Position numbers and translations under genes: made by a program
Shown: one piece after another, positions 33,256 to 45,785 of the stretch
How the letters are laid out: the number at the start of each line of letters is the position of its first letter
Numbering within the stretch: the stretch's first letter is position 1
The notes under the pieces: model-generated
Told to the model about the DNA's origin: nothing
Database searches by the model: none
Seen by the model: only the letters and a program-made list of their open reading frames with translations
Origin: Liolophura sinensis
Taxonomy: Eukaryota > Mollusca > Polyplacophora > Chitonida > Chitonidae
NCBI RefSeq assembly: GCF_032854445.1
Contig: NC_088304.1
Coordinates: forward strand, 19,009,850-19,073,849
Direction of reading: 5' to 3'
Length of the DNA: 64,000 nucleotides

Positions 33256-35169
33256 TTAATCAACTTCCTCCACTGTGGGACCATTATGTGCAGTGCCACT
33301 GTTACCAGGGTTACCAGAATTTGACTCCCCGTGTAACTTTGACATGATCGGAGAGCAAATGTTCTGAACCTCCTTAAGTTTGTATTCTAACTCCTCCTTT
33401 TCAGCCAAGGAATTACCATCCATCCACTTCAGAGTCTCATCACACGTGCTTATCACAGTGTTTCTGTCATTCTCAGAGAGCTTACTGCCATGCTCACTCA
33501 CCACCTGTTTCACATTGAAGACATATCCCTCCAGCTGATTCCTGGCAGAAACACGTTCTCTGTGTTTTGCATCATCGTCTTTGTATTTTTCTGCCTCAGC
33601 CAACATTCTCTCTATGTCCTCTTTACTCAGCCTGCCCTTGTCATTTGTGATGGTGATTTTGTTTTGCTTTCCAGTGCTCTTATCCTGCGCAGACACGTTC
33701 AAAATGCCGTTGGCATCGATATCAAAGGTAACCTCTATCTGAGGCACCCCTCTTGGTGCGGGTGGAATGCCATTCAACTCGAAGGTGCCAAGTTTGTTGT
33801 TGTCCTTGGTCATGGCTCGCTCTCCCTCATACACCTGGATGGTCACAGCTGGCTGGTTATCTGCATAAGTGGTGAAGATCTGGGAGGTTTTCATCGGGAT
33901 TCTGGTGTTCCTTTCAATCAGGTTAGTCATGACTCCACCAGCTGTCTCAATTCCCAATGACAATGGCGCCACATCCACCAGTAGCACATCTTTGATCACC
34001 TCGCTCTGTTCTCCGGTCAAAATTGCAGCCTGGACAGCAGCGCCATAGGCCACAGCCTCGTCAGGGTTGATCGACTTGTTCAGCTCTTTTCCATTCATGA
34101 AGTCCTTCAACAGTTTCTGGATTTTTGGAATCCTGGTAGAGCCCCCAACAAGGACAATTTCATGGATTTGTGACTTGTCCATCTTGGCATCTCGCAAAGC
34201 TTTCTCCACAGGTTCCAGGGTTCCCCTGAACAAATCTGAACACAACTCCTCAAACCTTGCCCGTGTGATTTTGGTGTAATAGTCAATGCCCTCAAACAGG
34301 GAGTCGATCTCGATGTTGGCATCGGCACTGCTGGACAGCGTCCTCTTGGCTCGCTCACATGCTGTGCGCAGACGGCGAAGTGAGCGTTTATTACCACTGA
34401 TGTCTTTGTGGTGTTTTCTCTTGAACTCCTGAACAAAATGGTTCACAAGTCGGTTGTCGAAGTCTTCCCCTCCCAAGTGAGTGTCTCCAGCTGTTGACCG
34501 AACCTCAAACATGGATCCTTCGTCTATGGTGAGGATGGACACATCAAACGTTCCACCTCCTAAATCAAAAATAAGTACATTTTTCTCACCTTTCAGATTT
34601 TTATCCAGTCCGTAAGCCAGAGCTGCTGCCGTGGGTTCATTGATAATCCTCAGCACATTAAGTCCTGCGATGGCACCGGCATCTTTGGTAGCTTGTCTCT
34701 GGGAATCGTTGAAGTATGCAGGAACTGTTATCACCGCATCCTTCACTTTCTGACCCAGGTAAGCCTCGGCCGTCTCCTTCATTTTGGTGAGCACCATGGA
34801 ACTGATTTCTTCAGGTGCAAATGTCTTTTCTTCTGATTTGTACTCCACCTGGATCCGTGGTTTCCCCAATTTGTTCACTACAGTAAACGGCCAGTGTTTT
34901 TTATCCGCCTGAACGACAGGGTCGTTAAAATCCCGACCGATCAATCGCTTGGCGTCAAACACAGTGTTTTTAGGGTTGAGAGCCACCTGATTTTTGGCCG
35001 CATCGCCGATCAGTCTCTCGCTGTCTGTAAAAGCCACATAACTAGGCGTTGTTCTATTTCCTTGGTCGTTGGCGATGATTTCCACCTTACCATGCTGGAA
35101 AACACCTACACAGGAATATGTTGTGCCCAAATCTATGCCAATCGCTGGTGATTTCGTTGAAACTCCCAT
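33256..35169 (-). CDS. hsp70: Cytosolic heat shock protein 70, array copy 2 (intronless, 637 aa)
   Basis: Same length and structure as the copy 5.48 kb to its left, with the same three signatures and EEVD end. It keeps the common residues Pro119 and Glu362, so of the three copies it looks closest to the ancestral sequence. Arg569, Thr579 and the SNSGN tail (616-620) are shared with copy 3. The gene is an ATP-driven chaperone of the cytosol and nucleus. Its own TATA box and heat-shock elements lie at 35324-35474. AATAAA on the minus strand at 32854-32849 is conserved with the other copies. The coding sequence shows no damage. Confidence 0.98.
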   Translation of the reverse strand: MGVSTKSPAIGIDLGTTYSCVGVFQHGKVEIIANDQGNRTTPSYVAFTDSERLIGDAAKNQVALNPKNTVFDAKRLIGRDFNDPVVQADKKHWPFTVVNKLGKPRIQVEYKSEEKTFAPEEISSMVLTKMKETAEAYLGQKVKDAVITVPAYFNDSQRQATKDAGAIAGLNVLRIINEPTAAALAYGLDKNLKGEKNVLIFDLGGGTFDVSILTIDEGSMFEVRSTAGDTHLGGEDFDNRLVNHFVQEFKRKHHKDISGNKRSLRRLRTACERAKRTLSSSADANIEIDSLFEGIDYYTKITRARFEELCSDLFRGTLEPVEKALRDAKMDKSQIHEIVLVGGSTRIPKIQKLLKDFMNGKELNKSINPDEAVAYGAAVQAAILTGEQSEVIKDVLLVDVAPLSLGIETAGGVMTNLIERNTRIPMKTSQIFTTYADNQPAVTIQVYEGERAMTKDNNKLGTFELNGIPPAPRGVPQIEVTFDIDANGILNVSAQDKSTGKQNKITITNDKGRLSKEDIERMLAEAEKYKDDDAKHRERVSARNQLEGYVFNVKQVVSEHGSKLSENDRNTVISTCDETLKWMDGNSLAEKEELEYKLKEVQNICSPIMSKLHGESNSGNPGNSGTAHNGPTVEEVD

Positions 35170-35323
35170 ATTTCAGACGCGTTGTTGTTGTATACTCAAA
35201 TTTTCTAGCAATATCGCTGTTAAAGGCGAATAAAGTTGACGAATAATGTGGGTTTATCTCTCGCTATGAGTTTTTGTAACGTCGAACTTCTCTGATTCTG
35301 ACAGGCATTGACGATGGGAGTCA

Positions 35324-35474
35324 TATTTATACCCATCTGCAGAAATTTCTCGATTTCATCGAACGTGCTCGATCTAAACAAATAACGTTGTGGAGAGTTG
35401 TTTACATCACGTGGTAGAAAACGAGGTCAAATCGTCGTTCGGAAGATTTCGGGACCCGTGGAATGTTCCGGAAA
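35324..35474 (-). promoter_or_regulatory. Heat-shock promoter of hsp70 copy 2
   Basis: TATAAATA at 35331-35324, a GAA/TTC cluster at 35340-35364 and the perfect element GGAATGTTCCGGAAA at 35460-35474. Spacing is identical to copy 1. Confidence 0.88.
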
Positions 35475-36979
35475 AAGATAACTGGCTATTTCTGGAGCAC
35501 CGTTTGCTGCTTTTCAATACATTGTACATACACGATGTCTTCAGGACATTGCGTTTATTAATGAAAAAAAAAAAAAAATGCAGATACCTGTTGCTTTTAT
35601 TTCTTAGTAAAATATTAAAAATATCGTGTTTTGTGTAAATATTCAGACAGGCTTTTGCAGTAAACATGTACATGGAAAAGCAACCTCACTGTAGAGCGTG
35701 TGGATGTTCTCTATCTGTCAGAACTCATCCAGCGCTCATTTATATTTATGACCAAAACAATTAGTCACAATTTTTGTTTGTCGTATTGTTATACCTTTCA
35801 TTTGCATATATTGACTGCGTAGTATAAATACGTGCAGAAAACAACATCCCCTTCTACATTTACCTGAGGTGCGCTAATGATATATTGAACATTTAACCGT
35901 AGGCTACATACAAGTACTTAAGTCATTAGACTGTAGACAGATAATGGATTTACAAATATATTGCATTGGCTTACTGATGGTGTCAGATTTTTCTGGCTTA
36001 ATGGTAATGATGGCAAAGGTGCAAAGATTCGTTTGCAATAGACCGTTACGCAGGGTATATTATGACCAATACCTGGGCTATATCCACAGCTGCTGAAAAG
36101 TGCCTCTTATTACAAATGATACAATAACATAACAATATAACATTTTAAGCCTACTGTACCACTTGTACACAAAATTTTATGGAACTGACTTGGATATATT
36201 TAAATGAAGAAGAGCATAACTTTGACATGGCAATGTACAGACATGCATGTGTGAACTAAAGGAGAAAAGCCGGCATCTTCGTGGAGTAAAAAAAAAATAA
36301 TAACAATCATAATTTCAGCTTTTTATCCACAGCCACCATAACTGCTGGGCATATATGTAGTGAATTTCATCTTATATCCACAGCTGTTGGGTACATATAA
36401 GTACTGAATTTGAGTTTATATCCACAGCCACTGGGTTTAGCCTATAAGTAAAGGATCCTAGTTACATCCACAGCTGCTGGGTATATGATGTCTGTCTTAT
36501 TTAATTGGTGAACTGTTTTATGCTGTACAGAAGAAACATTTCACCATTAAATGTATGATGGTTATCACTTTTATGCATGGAGAAAAGTGCCTCAAAACCT
36601 GGATAAACCCCATTACCCTGCTTACATGTACAAGGCTTGGCCAAACACTGGTTTTGAACCTGCAGCCATATACAATTCCAAAGTCAGTGACCTGCTAGAA
36701 ACCATCAGACCTGTTGGCCAGACGGGACCTTGAAACATTCATGTTATACATGTATGCCAAATGATGCACTGTGATGGCTGAGGGGCTAGTATGTCTGCTT
36801 TGTTGGCATAAGATCCCTGTTCAGTCCTTAGTTCAGTCAGGGATATGTCAGCCACTTGCACTTAGCATAATTAAGTGACACACCAGTTACTGGTCACAGA
36901 AGTGTCACGACACTGTGCCAGAATGAAGCATCATGTCAGGTGTATTCTCCATGGTTGTCCAGTGAGGCAGCACTATATT

Positions 36980-37230
36980 TAATTGATTTATTTATTTGAT
37001 TGGAGCTTTACACCGTACTCAAAAGTATTTCACTTATACTATGCCAGCCATTATAATGGAGGGAAACGGGGCAGAGCCATAGGCAGGTTGCTAGAAGACC
37101 TTCCCATGTACAGCTGGAGACAAAGCCAGCATGACCTGGACTTGAAGTCACAGCCACCACATTGGTGAGGGACTCCCAAATCATTCTGATACACCAGCAC
37201 AATAACCAAGCCAACCGCTCGGCTAACAAA
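36980..37230 (-). mobile_element. SINE-A in hsp70 spacer (third unit)
   Basis: Same element as 26041-26290, carried by the tandem duplication. Confidence 0.82.
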
Positions 37231-37312
37231 GACTGTTTACTATTTACTGGGTCTCATTACACCCCAACTGTTTTCAGGAGATACTGTTGTGATATCACTG
37301 ATATAATGTTGA

Positions 37313-37490
37313 ATTTATTTATTTATGTATTTAATTGATTGCTGTTTTATGCTCTATGCAAGATTATTTCACTTATACAAGAATGACCAGCATTATTTTT
37401 GGAGAAATCCGGGCAGAGAAGGAAAAACCCATGACCATCTGTAAGTTGCCGCCAGACATTCCCACACACGACCGGAGAGAAATAATGTTG
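37313..37490 (-). mobile_element. Second SINE-A in hsp70 spacer (third unit)
   Basis: Homologous to 26374-26535, inherited by duplication. Confidence 0.72.
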
Positions 37491-38714
37491 AAATCAGCTT
37501 AATAAACTCCTCTAGAACATATGCCATAAATGAGACATCATCAATAAATACCATGACTAACTGAAGTGGCTTATAAAGAGCAGATAAGAAAGATGACGCT
37601 CTGGTCGAGTTGCCAACTCAAGGTGACTGCCTTTCTACTGCCAAGTTTATTTTTGTAGTGTACGTGTTTATACATCTGAGCTTACCAGCAGGGAATTTGA
37701 ACCAGCAATCTCTGCATTACGAATCCGCACATTTTCTACTACACTACAGGACAGTTCCCGCTTGAAGGTAGATAGTGTTACATACACTATTCTATGCTAT
37801 ATTCATCCTAATGGGGTTTATACCTGACTCGGGATTTCACTTACTCAGAGCTGGTCAGGAGACAGAGGGAGAGGAAACCAGCGATGTCAACAGCGATGTC
37901 AATGATGTCATGGCAGCTGGTACATCTGGAGCGGACCGTACTACTTGCACAAGTTGGGGGTCTGCAGGCAGAAAGCATAAAATATATCCCCGCCAACTAA
38001 ATTCTTCCATCTCTGTCACACAAGGCCTACTCTCATTTCTCAACATTATGACATACATGTACACAGCAGTACTTTAAGAAGTATATCAATTAAAAGCCAA
38101 ACTGCAACTCCAGAACACAACCAATAGGTATATCATAACACTCTAAAGATACACTTTTCTGCATACACATTTGCAAAAATGTCAAGACACCAGAGCAGCC
38201 AATCCTCATGAATTATGTCAAACAAAGCTTTGTTCTTTATATATACACAAACTCTAAAACGCTTTAGAAAATACACAACAACAGTTCTTGTAACTTCACC
38301 GTGAATGTTTATTCACTCTCAACAATATAATAAATAAATAAACACATTTAAACATTTGATATCACAAACAATGAGGTTTCATAGTCCTTGATCAATGCCA
38401 GAAGTAGATGGAATTTGAGCTTTTCTTAATACTGAATGAAAAACGAGTGATGCACAGTTACACATTTACACTACATACTACAGTAAGTTTAACTTAAACA
38501 GTAGCATTTTCGTAATGTCTCTTCTGCACGATCAAAAAACATACACATTAACCTCGTTGAATATTGCACCAAAGAATAATTCAGCAATCTTCTGTATGTT
38601 CACTATAACACAGAGCCAAATTTACATCACAAAAACATAAAAATTTTACAAAAATATGTAGTTTACAAAAACATTAATTTTATCTGCAACACAATGAATT
38701 ATGAAATTGTATCA

Positions 38715-40628
38715 TTAATCAACTTCCTCCACTGTGGGACCATTATGTGCAGCGCTACTGTTACCAGGGTTACCAGAATTTGACTCCCCGTGTAACTTTG
38801 ACATGATCGGAGAGCAAATGTTCTGAACCTCCTTAAGTTTGTATTCTAACTCCTCCTTTTCAGCCAAGGAATTACCATCCATCCACTTCAGAGTCTCATC
38901 ACACGTGCTTATCACAGTGTTTCTGTCATTCTCAGAGAGCTTACTGCCATGCTCACTCACCACCTGTTTCACATTGAAGACATATCCCTCCAGCTGATTC
39001 CTGGCAGAAACACGTTCTCTGTGTTTTGCATCATCATCTTTGTATTTCTCCGCCTCAGCCAACATTCTCTCAATGTCCTCTTTACTCAGCCTGCCCTTGT
39101 CATTTGTGATGGTGATTTTGTTTTGCTTTCCAGTGCTCTTATCCTGCGCAGACACGTTCAAAATGCCGTTGGCGTCAATATCAAAGGTAACCTCTATCTG
39201 AGGCACCCCTCTCGGTGCAGGTGGGATACCATTCAGCTCGAAGGTGCCAAGTTTGTTGTTGTCCTTGGTCATGGCTCGCTCTCCCTCATACACCTGGATG
39301 GTCACAGCTGGCTGGTTATCTGCATAAGTGGTGAAGATCTGGGAGGTTTTCATCGGGATTCTGGTGTTCCTTTCAATCAGGTTAGTCATGACTCCACCAG
39401 CTGTCTCAATTCCCAATGACAATGGCGCCACATCCACAAGTAGCACATCTTTGATCACCTCGCTCTGTTCTCCAGTCAAAATTGCAGCCTGGACAGCAGC
39501 GCCATAAGCCACAGCCTCGTCAGGGTTGATCGACTTGTTCAGCTCTTTTCCATTCATAAAGTCCTTCAACAATTTCTGGATTTTTGGAATCCTGGTAGAG
39601 CCCCCAACAAGGACAATTTCGTGGATTTGTGACTTGTCCATCTTGGCATCTCGCAAAGCTTTCTCCACAGGTTCCAGGGTTCCCCTGAACAAATCTGAAC
39701 ACAACTCCTCAAACCTTGCCCGTGTGATTTTGGTATAATAGTCAATGCCCTCAAACAGGGAGTCGATCTCGATGTTGGCATCGGCACTGCTGGACAGTGT
39801 TCTTTTAGCTCGCTCGCATGCTGTACGCAGACGGCGAAGTGAGCGTTTATTACCACTGATGTCTTTGTGGTGTTTTCTCTTAAACTCCTGAACAAAATGG
39901 TTCACAAGTCGGTTGTCGAAGTCTTCCCCTCCCAAGTGAGTGTCTCCAGCTGTTGACCGAACCTCAAACATGGATCCTTCGTCTATGGTGAGGATGGACA
40001 CATCAAACGTTCCACCTCCTAAATCAAAAATAAGTACATTTTTCTCACCTTTAAGATTTTTATCCAGTCCGTAAGCCAGAGCTGCTGCCGTGGGTTCATT
40101 GATAATCCTCAGCACATTAAGTCCTGCGATGGCACCGGCATCTTTGGTGGCTTGTCTCTGGGAATCGTTGAAGTATGCAGGAACAGTTATCACCGCATCC
40201 TTCACTTTCTGACCCAGGTAAGCCTCGGCCGTCTCCTTCATTTTGGTGAGCACCATGGAACTGATTTCTTCAGATGCAAATGTCTTTTCTTCTGATTTGT
40301 ACTCCACCTGGATCCGTGGTTTCCCCAATTTGTTAACTACAGTAAACGGCCAGTGTTTTTTATCCGCCTGAACGACAGGGTCGTTAAAATCCCGACCAAT
40401 CAATCGCTTGGCGTCAAACACAGTGTTTTTCGGGTTGAGAGCCACCTGATTTTTGGCCGCATCGCCAATCAGTCTCTCGCTGTCTGTAAAAGCCACATAA
40501 CTAGGCGTTGTTCTGTTTCCCTGGTCGTTGGCGATGATTTCCACCTTACCATGCTGGAAAACACCTACACAGGAATATGTTGTGCCCAAATCTATGCCAA
40601 TCGCTGGTGATTTCGTTGAAACTCCCAT
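38715..40628 (-). CDS. hsp70: Cytosolic heat shock protein 70, array copy 3 (intronless, 637 aa)
   Basis: Third intact tandem copy, 5.46 kb from copy 2, with the same signatures and EEVD C-terminus. It has Ser119 in place of Pro119 in the [11 protein letters not shown] segment of the ATPase domain, and Ser625-Ala626 in the variable tail. Otherwise it is almost identical to copy 2. As the right-most copy it is the upstream-most gene in the transcriptional direction. Its upstream flank (40629-42352) is the right edge of the array. TATA and heat-shock elements are present at 40790-40943, so it is probably expressed and inducible. AATAAA on the minus strand at 38313-38308. Confidence 0.98.
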   Translation of the reverse strand: MGVSTKSPAIGIDLGTTYSCVGVFQHGKVEIIANDQGNRTTPSYVAFTDSERLIGDAAKNQVALNPKNTVFDAKRLIGRDFNDPVVQADKKHWPFTVVNKLGKPRIQVEYKSEEKTFASEEISSMVLTKMKETAEAYLGQKVKDAVITVPAYFNDSQRQATKDAGAIAGLNVLRIINEPTAAALAYGLDKNLKGEKNVLIFDLGGGTFDVSILTIDEGSMFEVRSTAGDTHLGGEDFDNRLVNHFVQEFKRKHHKDISGNKRSLRRLRTACERAKRTLSSSADANIEIDSLFEGIDYYTKITRARFEELCSDLFRGTLEPVEKALRDAKMDKSQIHEIVLVGGSTRIPKIQKLLKDFMNGKELNKSINPDEAVAYGAAVQAAILTGEQSEVIKDVLLVDVAPLSLGIETAGGVMTNLIERNTRIPMKTSQIFTTYADNQPAVTIQVYEGERAMTKDNNKLGTFELNGIPPAPRGVPQIEVTFDIDANGILNVSAQDKSTGKQNKITITNDKGRLSKEDIERMLAEAEKYKDDDAKHRERVSARNQLEGYVFNVKQVVSEHGSKLSENDRNTVISTCDETLKWMDGNSLAEKEELEYKLKEVQNICSPIMSKLHGESNSGNPGNSSAAHNGPTVEEVD

Positions 40629-40789
40629 ATTTCTGTCGCGTTGTTGTTGTATACAGTCAAATTTTGTGGCACTATCGCTGTTAATGACGAATAAAGTTGA
40701 TGAATAACGTGGACTTATCTCTCGCTATGAGTTTGTGTAACGTTGAACTTCTCTTCTCTGATTCTAACAGGCATTGGCGGTGCGAGTCA

Positions 40790-40943
40790 TATTTATACCC
40801 ATCTGCAGAAATTTCTCGATTTCATTGAACGTGCTCGATCTGCGCAAACAACGCTGTTGTGGAGAGTTGTTTACATCACGTGGTAGAAAACGAGGTCAAA
40901 TCGTCGTTCGGGAGATTTCGGGACCCGTGGAATGTTCCGGAAA
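40790..40943 (-). promoter_or_regulatory. Heat-shock promoter of hsp70 copy 3
   Basis: TATAAATA at 40797-40790, a GAA/TTC cluster at 40806-40830 (one base differs: ATTGAAC for ATCGAAC) and GGAATGTTCCGGAAA at 40929-40943. The sequence between and beyond these elements has diverged more than the elements themselves. Confidence 0.87.
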
Positions 40944-42402
40944 AATACGAGTGGCTATTTTTGGAGCTTTCAAATACGTACACAAGATCTTCAGGGCATC
41001 GCCTTTATTTAAAATGCACATACCAGTTGTTTGTTTTTTTTTAAAAGAAAATATCATGTTTTATGTAAATGTTCAAACAAGCTTTGGCAGTAAACATGTA
41101 CATGGAAAAGGGACCTCACTGCACAGCGTGTGGATGTTCTCTATCTGTCAGAATTCATCCCGTGCTAATTTATATTTATGACCGAAACAGATTAGTCACA
41201 GTTTTTGTTTGTCGTATTGTGATACCTTTCAATTGCATATATTGACTGCATAGTATAAATAAACATCCCCTTCCCCAGAAAACAACATCCCTTTCTACAT
41301 TTACCTGAAGTGCGCTAATGATATATTGAACATTTAACCGTAGGCTACATACAAGTACTTAAGTGATTAGACTGTAGATAGATAATGGGTTTACAACTAT
41401 ATTGCATTGGCTTACTGAAGGTGTCAGATTTTTCTGGCTTACTGGTAATGATAGCAAAGGTGCAAAGATTCGTTTGCAATAGACCGTTACGCAGGGTATA
41501 TTATGGCCAATACCTTGGCTGTATCCAAAGCTGCTGAAAAGTGCCCAAAAGGTGCTAAAAGCGCTCCATATTACAAATGATAGAATAACATAACAATATA
41601 ACATTTTAGGCCTACTGTACCACTTGTATACGAAATTTGATGAAACTGACTTGGATATATTTAAATGAAGAAAAGCATGATGTTGACATGGCAATGTAGA
41701 AATACATGTGTGAACTAAAGGAGAATAACTGGCATACTAATTGAGTAAAAAAAAAATTAATTAATAATTTTAGCTTTTTGTCCACAGGTACCATAACTAC
41801 TGGTCATATATGTACTGAATTTCGTCTGATATCTACAGCTGTTGGGTACATATAAGTAATGAATTTGAGTTTATATCCACAGCCACTGGGTTTAGCCTAT
41901 ATAACTAAAGGATTCTAGTTACATCCACAGCCGCTGGGTATATGCTGTCTGTCTTATTTAATTGGTGTACCGTTTTATGCTGTACAGAAGAAACATTTTA
42001 CCATTAAATGTATGATGTTTGTGATTTTTATGCATGGAGAAAGTACCTTAAAACCTGGACAAAACCTATTACTCCACTTCCATGTACTTCAAGGCTTGTC
42101 CAAATACTGGTTTGAACCTGCAGCCATATAAAATTTCAGGGTCAATGACCTGCTAGAAACCATCAGACCCATTGGGCAGATGGAGCCTTGAAAAATCCAT
42201 GTTATATATGTATGTCAAATGATGCACTGTGATGGCTGAGGGGCTAGAGTGTCTGCTTTGTTGGCAGGAGATCAGAGTTCATCTCTTAGTCCATCGAAAG
42301 ATATGTCAGCCACTTTTGTTTCTCCTTTTTTGGTTCTTTTAAGACTCACTTTGTGGATAATTACAAATTATCAGATCCTTCCACGATTTTTAAAAACTTG
42401 GA

Positions 42403-43146
42403 CACCACGTGGCTGCTGTTGAAGGAATAGCTGGACAACAGGACGTAAAATTTCATCCACGTAACGTTGAGGCTGTTAGGTTCCTGTAGGATGATGACCA
42501 GTGGTGTCGGTTCCTCTCCACAAACCCCACCCCACACCATCACGCTGCTGGCACCAAGCGGTACACCTCCTGGACGCATGATACAGCCGTTCGTTCGCCT
42601 CTTCGACGGTAAACCCGCTGTCTGCCATCGGCTCGGAACAGGCAGAAGCGGCTCTCATCCGTGAAAAGACCATCGCAACCTCTGGCGACGATGTTGGGCT
42701 TTCAACAACTACCCTCTGAATGGTCGATAGGCCCTAATTCCATGAGCCATGTGTCTCCTGGACACGGTCTGCCGACAGACCCGTTGACCTAAGGCATTGA
42801 TTGACGATGACGTCACTGTCAAGAAGTGGTTCCTCACGTGTAAGGTACGCATGTACCCATCTTCTCAGGGCGTAGTTACCACATGCCTGCATGTTCTTGG
42901 ACTGTCCGATGTCTGCCCTGTCTGTAACGTTGCATCAAGTTTGACACAGTTACATAAGAGCAGCCGAAGGCCCTTGTAATGTGGACATGTGTGGCTCCCA
43001 TGGATACCATACCCAGGGCCCTCTGGTGTTGTTCTGGAGTCAATCGAGGCATTACTATGGTGGTTTTTAGTCAGTGCGCAAGTCCAGCACACTGTGTGTA
43101 ACGTTTTTATACACTTATTACATGTGCACTTGCGGCCATCCATGGG
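42403..43146 (-). mobile_element. Broken Tc1/mariner-type DNA transposon
   Basis: Minus-strand fragments resemble a Tc1-like transposase. An N-terminal helix-turn-helix piece (VCRQTVSRRHMAHGIRAYRP) is followed by FTDESRFCLFRADGRQRVYR, with the first catalytic aspartate, and, after a frame change, by SSVMVWGGVCGEEPTPLVII. The sequence stops being transposase-like where the second catalytic Asp (QDNARPH) should follow. Frameshifts and stops break the frame, and no terminal inverted repeats were seen. The left break at about 42403 abuts DNA related to 45829-45906. This is an old, inactive copy. Confidence 0.75.
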
Positions 43147-43451
43147 TAATGTGATTTTTTAACTTTCTTTGTTGTCTCAAAACAAATTCATTTGGGCGTA
43201 TATGACGCTTGTCGCATATGGGAATATGCTTCGTATAATGTTTTCCTACAATAATTGGGTATTAATTTGCTGAAAAGGCTGGTTAAATTTTATTTACGTT
43301 CAATCTTACTCGCAATAACGTTGGTGAACGGCTTTTTGCGTAAGGCAGTCTCTGACACACCGATGAACTTTCCGCCTGGGACGCAGAGATATGCACACTA
43401 TGTTGGTGGAACACAAATGGTCTTCAACGAACGTTTCACTGTGTAAACGGC

Positions 43452-43975
43452 CACACAATCACAGTACACAAACGTCGTCGACTGGTTATTGTAATAGTAC
43501 GTAGACGTCGTCGGTCGGTTATTGTAACAGTGCGTAAGCGTCGTCGGTCGGTTATTGTCACAGTACACAAGCGTCGTCGGCCCGTTATTTTTACAGTACA
43601 TAAGCATCGTCGGTCGGTTATTGTTACCGTACACAAGCGTCGTCGGTCGGTTATTGTCACAGTATATAAGCGTAGTTTGCGGAATATTGTCACAGTACAC
43701 AAGCGTCGTTTGCCGAATATTGTCACAGTATATAAGCATCGTCGGTCGGTTATTGTCACAGCACGCAAGCGTCGTCGGTCGGTATCGTCGGTCGGTTACT
43801 GTCACAGCACACAAGCGTCGTCGGTCGGTTATTGACACAGTACACAAGCGTCTTTTGCCAGATACAGTCACCGTACACAAGCGTCGTCGGTAGGTTATTG
43901 TCACAGTACACAAGCGTGGTCGACTGGTTATTGTCACAGTACACAAGGGTCGTCGGTCGGTTATTGTCATAGTAC
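43452..43975. repeat. 33-bp minisatellite, about 16 copies
   Basis: Unit holds CACAGTACACAAGCGTCGTC and GGTCGGTTATTGT. The period is divisible by three, so frames stay open through most of it (an 11-residue repeat such as TITDRRRLCTV on the minus strand). One copy has a short internal duplication and a few have TTTGCCGAAT in place of TCGGTCGGTT. Confidence 0.94.
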
Positions 43976-45084
43976 AAGGCTCCACGAACAAGGAGAGTAG
44001 GCGAATCTGCAAATTTCCTGTTCATGCATACAAAGCTTAACCCGAAATGATTAAGTACAAAAAGTTAGTGAAGTGGGTCTCTAACTTTCATATTGTTTTC
44101 AACATATACAAATATGTATACATATACGCATCAAAGAACAACAATACAAAAGAATATGATCGAAAATATACCACGTGATCTCAACGAGCTTAATGATATG
44201 CCAGATGCAACGTTAATTGTACATAAATGCACCAACTCACAGAAATGACTAATATTCTTTAAGAGACAAATAAAAATGGAATCTCTGACCTCATTATGAA
44301 GACGTTGTTGACAAACAGATTCAATGTTCGCTTAGGTCAGATTTTCATATCAAGCACAGATAGCACGCAAGACATATGAAATGGTTAAAAAAAATCAGAT
44401 TTACAGACTTTTTAGCAATATGTTACCATGACAAAGGTACATGCTGGGTAAGAACATAATGATGCCTTGTTCACAGGCTATGCGCAGGAGAATGCTACAG
44501 TTATCCTAGAAAGCAGAACTTGGCATAAGGAAAGAGCAACGCGGAGAAAGGAATAGGTGACGCTTCCCTAACCCTACACAGCTGTTTTAACAGGTTCTGG
44601 AAGTGATACCGATGTATATACAATAAACATATTCAAACAATTAACGTTACATAAATAACGAACAAGTCATTCACTCTACACACAAAACCGCGGAAAACAC
44701 ATCCTCTCCTTCGTTTTTATCAGTTTTAACTGGCAGTGTTGAGGAGATGCATCATGGTAATATGTCACGTTCATCGTACTTTGTCAGTATACTAGTATAA
44801 GACTACTCAGACGAGCAAATGTTTGAATTATATCATACCATACATTTCCCGATTCTCTCTTTAATTCTTACAGCTTCTTACACACAAGTTTACACTTTCA
44901 AATCATTTTTTCCTTTTAACTCCCCCCCCCCCACCAAAGAAAAAAAAACGGTATTAATGCACAAATATGACAAAATATGACACATTCCAAAAAACAGTGT
45001 CCTTCTACACAGCATAAAGCGCATGTGCACTGCTTGAATATTTAAAACCATTTAGACAAATCTATCTCAACACATTGCCAACTT

Positions 45085-45216
45085 ACAACTCACTCAAGGA
45101 CAAAGGAGTTTGCCCCAGGCTCTGTCAGGTTTCCTCCCACCATCATTCTGACCGCCAGCGTGTAAGTGAAATATTCTTGAGTACGGCGTAAAACACCAAT
45201 CAAATAAATAGATAAA
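45085..45216 (+). mobile_element. SINE-A, 3' half
   Basis: GTTTCCTCCCACCATCATTC, AAGTGAAATATTCTTGAGTA, CGGCGTAAAACACCAATCAA and a tail. Confidence 0.85.
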
Positions 45217-45715
45217 ACAAGGAAAATGTAAATCTTTTTCACATCACCTTATAACAATATTTACATAGTGTGTTTTTTTTTTTTTTGGATACGCAAACAG
45301 AGATAATAGTCATTGTACTCAAAATACTGTTTCGAACTCTTAACCAAAAATACGACAAAGAGGAGCTGTGTAACACCCCAAACATTCACATACGAGGACG
45401 ACAGAAAAAGAGACACAGCTGAAAATAATACGCACTGATCACATCAATCGTTATTTGAATCTTGGAAAATACTGACTCTTTCGTCAAATCGTACAAGCGT
45501 ATACACGTACTACAAAAAAACAAAACGTACCCATTACAAGGTTTACAAAGTTGCTGATTACAAACGTATTGTGACCTTACAAAACAGAAAACCTTACCAA
45601 CCATACACGTTTCAATCACCGAAGTATTTACCCTAAATAAATTTCAGACCTTATCAACAAAAATGTTTCAAGGAGTTCAGTTTTCCCAAAGCTGTAGATT
45701 ACAAAAGTATTGTAA

Positions 45716-45785
45716 TCTCACGAAACAGAAAACCGTACCACAAAACAGAAAACCGTACCACAAAACAGAAAACCGTACCACCCAA
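45716..45785. repeat. 20-bp tandem repeat, three copies
   Basis: CCACAAAACAGAAAACCGTA repeated exactly; older, longer repeats of the same kind surround it (45540-45660). Confidence 0.9.

Larger units (their letters stand above)
24905..42352. repeat. Tandem array of hsp70 units (period about 5.47 kb)
   Basis: Intact genes start 5479 and 5459 bp apart, and flanks repeat in the same order: 3' flank, gene, promoter, spacer with short tandem repeats, a SINE-B, two SINE-A copies and a tRNA-like segment. Unit 0 on the left is collapsed by deletion (see 25345-25511). On the right the homology stops near 42352. SINEs present in every unit were there before amplification; the SINE at 25721-25877 is in one unit only and came later. 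Confidence 0.93.

Noticed and set aside
43398-44012. Long minus-strand frame of about 204 residues
   Set aside because: It is a translation of a 33-bp minisatellite, with similar frames on the other strand; no non-repeat domain is present.
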